Shown in pieces: positions 10,832 through 22,705 of a stretch of DNA of 64,000 nt (position 1 is its first letter; the number at the start of each line of letters is the position of its first letter). The DNA is from Oscheius onirici (Eukaryota; Nematoda; Chromadorea; Rhabditida; Rhabditidae). The DNA is taken from the NCBI GenBank assembly GCA_932521025.1, contig OW051469.1, positions 8,134,398-8,198,397 on the forward strand, read 5' to 3'. A program made the translations under genes and the position numbers. The notes beneath the pieces were generated by a model, which had not been told where the DNA came from, did not search any database, and was given only the letters and a program-made list of their open reading frames with translations.

Positions 10832-13338
10832 CTAATCACAATTTCTGTCGCACCACTCGGCCTCAAAAGTCTTGGGCAAAACGACGGCACTGGAATACGA
10901 CCGGGATCTTGGCAGGACCATCTAAATGTTGGAAAATGCAGTATTTTGACAGGACTTACTGGAAGGGTCTCCCACTTAGCATCATCTATGTTATCCGTAA
11001 TTTTTAGACACTCAATTGTCGCCAAGTTTGTCATTCCGTTGTCACCTCCAAGAATGTAAATTTGACCATTTGCTGTGGCCATGGCTGCATTCCTTCTTGG
11101 CTCGTTTAGCTCCGCGAAATCGTGCCATTGCTCGTCTTTTAGGATCTGGAACTTTTTTTGGACAGAAAGACTGAGAGTCAGAGAAACAGATATGGAAAGA
11201 CAGAAGATAACCTACCTCAACACTGTTCTTCTGCAAAGGGCCGTCATGTCCTCCAGCGACCAAAATGTACTTTTCGTCAATGGTTGTTACAGTAGCACCT
11301 GATCGAATGTCATGCAGCGCGGGACCAGGCTTCCATTTGAAGTTTCTGATGTCAAAAATCTCGACCTGAACCGAATAAAAAGACGATGGTACTCATGGTT
11401 ACCGTATCCAAACACTGACGATTAGCCCCATCGTAGCCTCCAATTGCATAAAGTTGGTCGTTGAGGATGCAGGCGCAGACGGAAGAGCGGCGTGAGGTCA
11501 TAAAGGTCAGAGTTTGCCAGTCTCCTAGAAAGTGTGACTCTTGTTGTTTTTTAGGTTACTGTACCTATCCTTGGATCCCACATTTCTACAGACTTCAACC
11601 CAATATTCCCGTCAAAACCTCCCACAGCGAAAATTGCATTTCGATTTTTGTGGACAGTAATTCCGAGAGTTTCTCTTCTCTCGGCCATTGCCGGTCCAGT
11701 AGTCCATGAGTCTCTGAAGTAGTTCTGTTAAACGTCGCTTTACTGCCTCATTATGTCTGTCTATTTCTCTGATTTACGAAAGTCCCTCACAGATCTGGAT
11801 CGTAGATTTCCACTGTTCGAAGACGAGAGCTTCCATTGAAGCCTCCAATAACAAAAATCTTCTCGTTGAAATAAACTGAAGCAAACCGGCAGTTTCTGTT
11901 CATCAGAGGTCTTCCTAAAATTGTTGTATTGATAGACTAAAAAGAGGTGAAAACCTGGATTCCAGCTACTGGTTTGTGGATCACAAATATCAACATCTTT
12001 TACAGGTTTCGGCTCTTGACCTCCAATCAGCATGATCACCTTTAAATCTTTGCCTCAGTTCAACCACAACTTGAACTTTTCTTTGAACAATTCTCAATCT
12101 GCTCTCAAACCTCAATTTGTTCCACCGAACCGTCTGCAACCAGTTCGGCTCGGTCTGTTTTAGGCAGATCTTTTCCGTCCTATGGTTGAGACTTATTTTA
12201 AAAGTTAAAAGCGTTGGAAAAGGTTACAAAAAGACTACTCTGATGTGGGCTCTTATCATAAAAAGATTTAGCGTGAATCCTGACAGCGTTATCATCCTCA
12301 CGCAACCGACTGAACATGAAACAGTACCTCAGACTTTACAGCCGGATTTCTGGCCGTATTCCACAGCCTCGTCCTCTCGTTCGACATTTCCGGTAAAAAT
12401 ATAGATTCACATGCTTCGAGAAGGAGTTCCTTGCAGTCGATGTTGCCTTCCACCTGGAACCAATCAGTCTTCCAACTTCAAAAGATACTCAACCAGTGGA
12501 CTCTTCTGAATCGTATGGAAAATATAGCTGGGATTGGACAAAAAGTTGAAGCGGATAGTTGAGAGCAATTTCGCTGCAAATTTTCTTCTGTTCAAGAGAT
12601 CATGTTGTGTCCAGGTCTCAACAGCTTCGAAGACTGTCTCTTCCTAAATTTTTGATTCAGAAAAGTCTGGGAGCTAACGGTGGCAGAGAGTCGGTCGTCC
12701 TGGAGCTGTTCATAGAGCTGTTCGGCCGAAAGACAGAGGAACTCTTCCGTATGGAGGAGATTTCTAGAGACTTCTGGAATGATATCATTGGAAACTCACT
12801 GAAAATGGGAGCGGATATAAGCTTTTGAGGCGGAATGTAGGTGCGAACATGAATGAAGACCGGCAAAAAAGGCAATTCCGAGACAGTTGTTCACGTTGAT
12901 GTGCTTGACGAGGAATCTGGAAAACAGTCTCTCTGTCTCTCAGTCTCACTGTACCTCGAACAAGCCTCCTTGACCCCACCCAGCTGCAAGACATTAGCTG
13001 TCGAGAGAATGTACTGAACATTCTCCTCGTCGATCTCAACCACTCCCGAGTACATATAATCAACCAGCTGTAGAAGAGCATCTCCGTCTATGTCCTAAAG
13101 TAATTTTTGCTACTTTTTCATATCTTACTAACCTTGAGAATGACTTCACTAGATGTTGCTTCAGTTAGTGGTAGCCGGAACATTGCTCTGTAAAATAGCA
13201 TTCCTTGTAATTTTTAAGAGAACTCACGAAAAGTAAGGACAAGCAGCCATCAGAACTATTTTATGAGCTGGAATCTTCCAATGACTGCTGTCATGTCTGC
13301 ATTTGGCCACCAGTTTTACGTCGCATTGCGTCTCGTCC
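10832..13338 (-). CDS. BTB-BACK-Kelch (KLHL-type) protein, 5' end unresolved, in-frame TGA
   Basis: KLHL proteins are substrate adaptors for Cullin-3 ubiquitin ligases. Read from 13,338 downwards, the exons give a BTB domain (DETQCDVKLV, HKIVLMAACPYFSAMF; 13,338-12,955), a BACK domain (GIAFFAGLHSCSHL, EETVFEAVETW, KELLLEAC) and about five to six Kelch repeats with GG pairs (VIMLIGG, IFVIGGFNG, IFAVGGFDG, LYAIGGYDG, YILVAGGHDG, IYILGGDNG), ending at TAG 10,832-10,834. Introns are very short (35-43 bp), apart from one of about 150 bp after the BACK domain. The frame is broken by one TGA at 12,798-12,796, exactly where the BACK consensus continues (HFQ, then EVSRNLLHTEEFL); removing 24 bp (12,798-12,775) restores the consensus. 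The first coding exon, upstream of 13,338, was not found. It is either a gene with an odd micro-intron or sequence error, or a young pseudogene. Confidence 0.8.
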
Positions 13339-13666
13339 CTGAAACGTTGGTTTTTAGTAGTTTGAATATTCCATGTTTAGTTTCATTTTCACGCTCTTCG
13401 AATACTTAATACGATGAGATTATTTTCCAGGGCAGAGCGCCTACTCAGAATGATTTGAAATTTCTAAAAGCTTCAGATTTCAGCGCGCCGAAGTCTACTG
13501 GTGAAATCCAATGTTTCAGTGCAAAACATGAAATTTCAGCTTTATGATGTTCCGAAAATTTGTAGTTTTTGACATTTTCTACAACTTTGGAGCACATTGT
13601 TTTTCTTAGACGCGAACAGCGGGTGTTTTATGAGCCCACAAACAGATTGTAAAAGAAGGTGCACAA

Positions 13667-14134
13667 CAGGGATGTTCGGGTAATATTTTTTCAACCGGAT
13701 ATCCGAAAAAATAATTTTCGATCGAATATCGGATATCGGATATCCGAAATTTTTTTTTCGATAGGATGTCGGATACCGGATATCCAAAATAAACCGGATA
13801 ATCCATTCATGACTATGAGAAAACTAAGAAAAATATTAATGAAGCAAAAACATCGAGTGAACATACGATAAATGAATCTAAAGTAGTAGAACAAATACGA
13901 AAATCGTTACTTTCCCAGGTGGAAATTCCAGAAAATTTAATCGAAATTATCCGGAATACTCGGTCAAAAATATCCGATTTCGGATATCGGATAGTTTTCG
14001 TACCGGATAATTTTTCGTATAATTATCCGGTCGGAAATTTTCACCGGATAATTTTCGGATATCGGATTTCCGGATCAAAAAATACCGGATTTATCCGGTT
14101 TCGGATATCCGGTATCCGGATCCGAACATCCCTG
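13667..14134. mobile_element. hAT-type MITE, 468 bp, 8-bp TSD
   Basis: The element starts CAGGGATGTTCGG and ends with its inverted copy CCGAACATCCCTG, and is flanked by the perfect 8-bp duplication GTGCACAA (13,659-13,666 and 14,135-14,142). CAGGG termini with 8-bp TSDs are typical of hAT elements. The interior is crowded with degenerate copies of CCGGATA and GGATATCGG in both orientations, which look like subterminal transposase-binding repeats. No transposase is encoded. It lies just upstream of, or inside the first intron of, the Kelch gene. Confidence 0.92.
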
Positions 14135-14142
14135 GTGCACAA

Positions 14143-14760
14143 GAGTTATGGTTACCTTCGAAAAGCCGTCAGATTTTGAAAAAAGCTCGTGTTGTGATCG
14201 TCTCTAAGGTAGCGGAAAACCTAAACATTTAATAATTTTGACGCCTGGCCCACATTTTTCCTCGGAAGGAGCTCCTTAGCAACGGAATTGTCTCGGAGAC
14301 ATTCCGGCAAAGCGTCTCGACTTCCCATTGGGAAGTCCTGTGAAAAATATCTTGAACGAACGGAGAGAAGGCGCGGGAAAACAGTGGCAAGATGACTCTC
14401 GAGCCGGGTATAACAGCTGAGCTTCGGAGGTCGAGTGTAATCGACCCGCCCCATGGATCAAACGTCACTCTCTATCAATTGTTAGCTTTGACTTTCAACT
14501 ACCTGTAGGTGCTGATAGCGTAATCTTCTTAACCACTCTAAATGTGATGGCATTTGTCTGGATCACGTAGATATTCTAGTAAATTTAGTTCAAAACTGTT
14601 TGTTGCAAGTTTGAATGATCCGACACATAGTTTTTCAGTATTCGGACGTGTTGTTCTTCATTTGCGGAAGACTCCTTCGTGTTTCTGGATTTTGACACTA
14701 GAATATCGAGAGAAGTTTCACAAAGACATCATCTGCAAAGTTTAGTTCGAAAACTGAACA
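14143..14760. other. Unassigned region upstream of the Kelch gene
   Basis: Overlapping minus-strand open frames at 14,221-14,468 (up to 79 codons) are the only notable feature. One contains a stretch (FSQDFPMGSRDALPECLR) that would suit the residues just before a BTB domain, but no splice donor in the right phase joins it to 13,338, so I do not annotate it as an exon. Confidence 0.3.
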
Positions 14761-14783
14761 CAGTAAAAAAAATGCTTTTCCGG

Positions 14784-15109
14784 CTTCCAATGGAGGAGTC
14801 GAGAAGCCCCATCGTCCCAGATCCGTCGCTCATGTAATGTTTCTGATAGTTATCCATTTACTTGTCATAACTGTTCTTATTCCAATTTCTGATAGACTTG
14901 TCAAGAATTTTCAGCCATTTTACAATGTCTTCGAAGGTAAATCTTGACACGTGTTGCAAACTTCTAACATACATGGGTAGGATTTCTGTTCAGCCGATCG
15001 AGAAAAAGCAAATTCGATTCTTCCAAAATTCAGAGAAATAGGAGAATCATTTTTTATGATTGTGCTTGATCTTCCCACCTCGAAGGCGGTTACTCACAGA
15101 TCTTCATAG
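14784..15109 (+). pseudogene. Histone H3-like remnant or divergent small gene
   Basis: Bases 14,784-14,832 are strikingly similar in nucleotides to the H3 gene at 16.2 kb around the tail region [10 protein letters not shown]; here the frame reads PASNGGVEKPHRPRSVA with a 6-bp deletion. Downstream a spliced reading (exon 14,922-14,936, 57-bp intron, exon 14,994-15,109) stays open to TAG at 15,107 and faintly recalls the next H3 segment (ILPKFREIGESF against [15 protein letters not shown]). There is no in-frame start before the H3-like part. Alternatively a 71-residue membrane peptide could start at 14,837. I take it as a decayed or very divergent H3 copy; low certainty. Confidence 0.3.
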
Positions 15110-15130
15110 TTTGACTCCATTTCCGACTGA

Positions 15131-15190
15131 TACTCATCACTCTACACACATCCTTCTCACTCTACACACAACCTACTCACTCTACACACA
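15131..15190 (+). repeat. Three tandem 20-bp repeats in a 5' leader
   Basis: Three consecutive 20-bp units share the core CACTCTACACACA (15,131-15,150, 15,151-15,170, 15,171-15,190). They end 24 bp before the start codon of the tail-anchored protein, so they probably lie in its promoter or 5' leader. Confidence 0.8.
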
Positions 15191-15214
15191 AATTGCATTG
15201 GTATTCTCTTCACG

Positions 15215-15479
15215 ATGGCCACGCAGGTCACCCCGTCCTCTACTCCTATGGTAAGTAGAGACTTTCTTCTTTGATATTACCGTTAAGGAACCAATTGCCG
15301 AACCAGTGGTCATAGAAGTCGCACCATGTTATACAGCAGCAAATCTGGAGGTCGTTCACAGCAGCCAGGGAACGGGAGAGAGCATGTGGCTGTTGTGGGA
15401 ACGACGAACCTTGCTCCTAGTGCTTTTTCTGCTCATAATTGGTGGTGCCTGTTGCGGTGTCTTTATTATTGTTTACTGA
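15215..15479 (+). CDS. Small tail-anchored membrane protein (75 aa)
   Basis: Exons 15,215-15,250 and 15,288-15,479 are separated by a 37-bp intron. The protein has a polar N-terminus (MATQVTPSSTPM, then EPIAEPVVIEVAPC), no signal peptide, and one C-terminal hydrophobic segment (about residues 53-75: LLLVLFLLIIGGACCGVFII) ending with the chain. That is the layout of a tail-anchored protein, with a CC pair inside the membrane segment that could be palmitoylated. The TGA stop overlaps AATAAA (15,479-15,484), so the 3' UTR must be very short. I do not recognise the family. Confidence 0.6.
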
Positions 15480-15484
15480 ATAAA

Positions 15485-16616
<1,132 letters not shown>

Positions 16617-16651
16617 GTTCGTCTTCTGTTCAACTAAATTTACAACCCAAC

Positions 16652-16667
16652 GGCCCTCTTCAGGGCC
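16652..16667 (+). promoter_or_regulatory. Histone mRNA 3' stem-loop
   Basis: GGCCCTCTTCAGGGCC is a 6-bp stem with a 4-base loop, 35 bp after the H3 stop and flanked by AAC and ACAAA. This is the element bound by the stem-loop binding protein in replication-dependent histone mRNAs. Confidence 0.92.
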
Positions 16668-16700
16668 ACAAAAGCTCGTTCTTATTGATTTTTGTTTTGT

Positions 16701-16706
16701 AATAAA
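16701..16706 (+). promoter_or_regulatory. AATAAA after histone H3
   Basis: A canonical polyadenylation signal lies 34 bp beyond the stem-loop, so the message could be ended either way. Confidence 0.6.
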
Positions 16707-17062
16707 GCCATGGAGTGGTCAATCTCTGAAAATAGGAGGAGAGGTATAGACTTTTTTTTTCATATGTAAACCTCCAGTAGAGAAGATTTCGGTACGCAGA
16801 ATTGCGTGCAGTGTCTTGAGAATTCAAATGCAAAACCTTTCCACAGTCTTTCACGATTTCGTCTATTTTTTGCCCATTTCTGCCGAGTCTCGGACAAGCT
16901 TGATGGTGATCGGCGTAAAATCATCTGAGCTATCGATTGAGACTAAATATGAGGCCAAAAAAAATGAGAAAAACTGAAAAAGCGCATGTTTTCTTCACCC
17001 CCAAGCTCATTTATCAGTCATTTTTTCTGTTCTTTAAATGAAACCCACTCTTTTCAGGGCAG
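16707..17062. other. Spacer between histone H3 and the METTL23-like gene
   Basis: No gene seen. The right end is an acceptor-like TTTTCAG (17,051-17,057) 5 bp before the METTL23-like start codon, as expected for trans-splicing. Confidence 0.5.
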
Positions 17063-18453
17063 ATGAGCTCAGGAGATGCTCATTGGAAGTTTACTTGGCC
17101 GGCAGCAGAAGTTCTTGGTTTGCTTTTCATTCCTTCATTATAAAATTAGTCTTTAGCTCAATTTATCTATACAAATGGCTGTCTGTTCGAAAATACGACG
17201 GTTCTAGAGCTCGGAGCAGGATGTACAGGCGTTCCGGGTTTGACAACAGCAGCAGTCGGTGCCGAGAGAGTTATTTTTACCGAGGATTCGAATAATTTAC
17301 AGGTTTTGGTTTTTTTTTGACATAGTTTCCATTTTCAGGCTATAGAAATGCTGAAATCTAACGTCGAGCACAACATTGGCAAGAAGGGACGATTTTCGGA
17401 GCATGAAGTCAAGGTAAAAGACTTTTTCTGCCTGAAACTTGAACCATTTTAGGGGTTAGACTGGCTGACAGCCATGAAGCCAAGACCAAATGAGCCTGGA
17501 GATGTGATAGAATTCCTGACCGGAATCGAAAAATGCGATGTCGTCGTAGCTTCGGATGTCTTCTACGAGCCGACTCTCTTCGAGCCTCTCGTCAAAACCG
17601 TCGCCTTGATTCTGAAAAAGTTCCCGAGAGCAAGATTCTACTTCTCCTACCATCTCAGAGAGTTAGTTTTACGCGTTTTTTTTGACAAATATTCATGCTC
17701 AAAGCTTGTTATTCCTAACAGTCCCCGGCGTAAGTCCAGTATTTTGTTGAAAAGCTATACTACGAGGACAAAACTTGTTCAAAAACGTACTAGATCCTGA
17801 ATATAGTGAAATGAGACGACATACTTTGCCTAGAAGAAAAACGAATAATATTTGTTGATGTTAAAACCTGAAATTTTCCAGAAAACAACCAAACAGAACA
17901 CTGTTGCTAGTGCTGTCTAAATGTGGCATCTGTGACTAGCCCAGTTCACTCTCTTGCTGTCTAACACTGACATTCAGCACGATATCCAAAAACAAACGTT
18001 GTATCCGAAAAGCACGATATCCGAAAACAAGCAACAAGTGCTCAGCCGAAAATACAACTATTAACCATCGGAGAATCATTGAAACATGGAGATTTGTCGA
18101 ATAACACACTTTGAACACATTAGAGGACTTTTTCCGTAATGTCAACACAACGTAGCTGTAAACAAGGCTTCTGGTCTAATCCAGTAGCCACGTGGTGACC
18201 ACCTTTCTCTCAAACTAATCTTATCAATTACGAAAAATCGATCCATTAGCATCCTTTTGCCCGTTTCCATGCCCCTCAAATGAATAAACAATGAACCATC
18301 CCGTTGCAGCGAAAATCATTCGATTGAAGATCTTCTCCTGGCCGAAAATCTCTCCATCGCCCTCGTCCGAACCGTCAACAAAGAATCCACTTTTCAAATC
18401 GGTCTAATTTACAAGGAGGACCCAGACAGGAGAATGTTTGCCGGAATTGAGGG
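17063..18453 (+). CDS. METTL23: METTL23-like methyltransferase (continues in frame into NAGK)
   Basis: Predicted class I SAM-dependent methyltransferase of the METTL21/METTL23 type (protein methyltransferases). Exons 17,063-17,117, 17,157-17,302, 17,339-17,413, 17,453-17,661 and 18,310-18,453 keep one frame. Motifs: WPAAEVLAQFI at the N-terminus, SAM-binding VLELGAGCTGVPGL, the acidic residues TED, and the signature DVVVASDVFYEP followed by FYFSYHLRDENHSIEDLL. The last exon supplies the family's C-terminal strand (TFQIGLIYKED). There is no stop after it: the frame runs on into the NAGK start codon at 18,434 and through the next splice. If the intron at 18,454 is retained, a TAA follows at once (18,455-18,457) and gives a protein of about 210 residues, close to METTL23 size. 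A 648-bp intron (17,662-18,309) precedes the shared exon. Confidence 0.75.
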
Positions 18454-20441
18454 GTAAATTTCTGTTTATTTTTATTGTTTTGACCTCCAATATAGCGGCG
18501 CCACGCATTCGTATCTCGTCTTCATCGATCAGAATGGAACTACCGTCGCCGAGGCCACAACTACAGGCACAAATATGTGTCTGGACGGATTTCAAGCGAC
18601 AGCCGACCGAATAGCCGCCTGGGTCAGAAAAGAAGCTGTGAAAAATGACCTGCAGCTACCGCTGAAGGCCCTGGTATGTTTATAATGATTTAGACGCATT
18701 TTCTAGTGGTTTGCTTTTGGAAACATTGAAAAAGATGGCGAGGCAAACAAGAAGATCTTATTCTAGAGAAAATGGCCTCTCAAAAATGATCTCAGAAAAG
18801 GCTATAGTTGCATAAAAACTGCCCTTTCATGGCCGGCTATTCTGTATAAAAAATAATCGTTCTTCCCGTATGCAAGATTAGATATTCCTTTTTCAGGGCA
18901 TGGGCCTCTCCGGAGCCGAAGACGACGACCTGAACCGGATCTTCATCGACTACCTCCTGAACCATCATGGCGACGTGGCGGAGCACTTTTCCCTCAACTC
19001 GGATGGCATCTGTTTCATCCAATCCGCTTTCGAGAAAGGTCTGTTCTTTCTTGTTTTTTTTGTCAGTTATTTTTGCCAATTTCACAGAACTAAGCTTAAA
19101 AAAGCCTCGAAATTATGCATATTTTTCTATTTTCAGAAGGTGTGGTGATGATCGCCGGAACGGGCTCGACTACGCGTCTTCTGAAAGCCGACGGAAGCCA
19201 ATATGGAGTCGGCGGTTGGGGCCACATGATCGGCGATGGCGGAAGTGGTTTTTGGATTTCACAGAGGTTTTTAATCTTTTTTTAAGCATAAATTATAAAC
19301 TCAGGGCAATCCGAATGCTGTACGAAGACGACGACGGGTTGGAGAAAGCTCCCGGAGGGACGGAAACTTTGAGAAAAGTGATTCTTGAGGTAATTTAAGT
19401 CATTTTTTTAAATTTTAATAGCTTGTAGACTTTTGGACTGAAAGACAAGACAAATATCCTTCCGCTGCTCTATTCCGACTTCCAGAAGCCCCGAATTGCG
19501 GCTCTTTGCAAGGAAATGGCTAAATGTAAGTGTTTCTATTTGTTTGTTTTTTCAAACAAAAAATCTAGATGGAGACGACCCGGCCATAGCTAGAGCTTTC
19601 TACGACGGCGGCCACAATCTCGGACGACAGATGGCAGCGCTGTCGAGACACATGGACGAAGGAATGCTGAAAGATCTGCATATCGTGACGATCGGATCGG
19701 TTTTCAAGTCGTGGAAGCTGTGTAATCAAGGTGAGAATAATTTTAAACGAAAATAGCACAGCGTATACGAGTGAGTGAAGAAGAAGTGGAAGACTTTGGT
19801 TAAAAAAATGGAAATCGTGTAAACCGCTCAAATTAGTGGGTTTGAGCCGTTCTGGGTTCCCACACGACATGGATCACTGGGACATGGAAGAACTGAATTA
19901 TAGTTGTTTGAAGTTCAAATGAGTTCGAGATCCAGCGGCTGAAGCTCCGAGCAGTTCTGAAACGGCAGAATGCGCTCTCAGAAACATGTTCAAGTGCTGT
20001 CAAGTACAGCACCAGAAAATTGAATTACGAGGCCAGAAGGTTTTCAGTTTTGAGGATTGGGCTAACGTCATTATTTTGGTGTAATTGTGAAGACATTTTT
20101 ACCACTTTGGATATTGCTTCGTGACCAGAAAACTCGAGGTAGATAGTCCTTTTCAAAATGTTCAAAATACTCGTTGAACTAGGTGCCAAGTAGGAACAGG
20201 TGTTTCAGCTTCGAGTCGGCAATTCCGTGCCCTTCGTACTCTCCGCTGATCTCAAATTATTCTGATGGCTTCAGGCTTTCTGGACGGTCTGAGAGAGCGC
20301 TCAAAAGTCGAAAAAGTCAGCTTCTGTCATCCTGGCGAGAATCCGGCTGTCGGAGCAGCCATCCTGGCTGCCAGAGAAGCAAATCTGTCACTTCCACGCT
20401 CAGTAAAGTCGGAAGTCTACGAGACGCATCGTGTTCAATGA
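18434..20441 (+). CDS. NAGK: N-acetylglucosamine kinase (NAGK)
   Basis: NAGK phosphorylates GlcNAc to GlcNAc-6-P in amino-sugar salvage. The 326-residue reading starts MFAGIEGGATHSYLV, the phosphate-1 loop of the actin-fold kinases, then MGLSGAEDDD, the catalytic region MIAGTGSTTRLL, GGWGHMIGDGGSGFWI, and IVTIGSVFKSW; it ends HRVQ. Human NAGK is about 344 residues. Exons: 18,434-18,453 (within the shared exon), 18,496-18,673, 18,897-19,038, 19,137-19,266, 19,305-19,389, 19,429-19,525, 19,569-19,730 and 20,275-20,441. All junctions preserve frame. The shared exon (18,310-18,453) has no earlier ATG, so a transcript trans-spliced at 18,310 would start translation at the NAGK methionine; a cis-spliced transcript would instead encode a 529-residue METTL23-NAGK fusion. 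Confidence 0.88.
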
Positions 20442-21031
20442 TCTGTGATTCTTGGCTCTGTACGTGTATAAATGAACCATTACAATATTTTTTACTCTAG
20501 AAAAATGTTATTATTGTTCGTCCAAAATACGTGATTTATCTAAAAAACAAGAGTTCTTTGACCCCGCCTCTCCGAGAGAGAGGCCGAATCGATGGCCACA
20601 ACAACCGGCGAGAGATTGCCAGCCATCCACTTTTTGTTTTTAGTCATTTGCCCATCATTTTTTTGGCATTTTTGGTAATATAGGAAGCTATCGATTTATT
20701 ATGTTGAAGAAGTGCAACGCTTCCTGTACATCTGCCGCGTTTCTACGCGAAATTCTGCAGCTTTCTAGGTAGAAAATATCGATATGTTGGCCAAAAAGCT
20801 AAAAACAAACGTCAAAAAAAACCAGTCTGCATCGCCATTCCAACAGGAAATTTTTCTTATTGCCTTTTGCAGACTCAGTTGACCCTTCCAGGCCAAATTG
20901 AGTGTTTCGAAATCACAGATATTTGCATCAGAGACGGCTAACTATACGCTTTCTCCTCTTTTCTCTTTTTTTCACTGCGTGTTCTGCAGGCATTTTCCCC
21001 ATGAAAACTCTCTAATTTTCAGACAGCCAAG
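20442..21031. other. Spacer between NAGK and tpi
   Basis: No gene seen. A TTTTCAG acceptor sits at 21,016-21,022, 9 bp before the TPI start codon, and is probably the trans-splice site. Confidence 0.5.
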
Positions 21032-22519
<1,488 letters not shown>

Positions 22520-22705
22520 ACAAATATGTAACATTTTCCACCCTAAATTTAAATTGATGATGTAGAATTGTTGTAATTTTGAGATAATAAAGCGTAGAGA
22601 CGAAGAATTTCTTGTTTTATGTTTATATTTGTTTGATCGCTGCTGAATATCTTTACCAAAAAAATACTGCCGGAAAGTCTGTAAAATAGAGGTTTAGACG
22701 CCAAA

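Noticed and set aside
14221-14468. Possible first exon of the Kelch gene
   Set aside because: No donor in the right phase to join the BTB exon at 13,338, so support is insufficient.
17976-18031. Two direct copies of AGCACGATATCC in the METTL23 intron
   Set aside because: Only two short copies; not enough to call an element.
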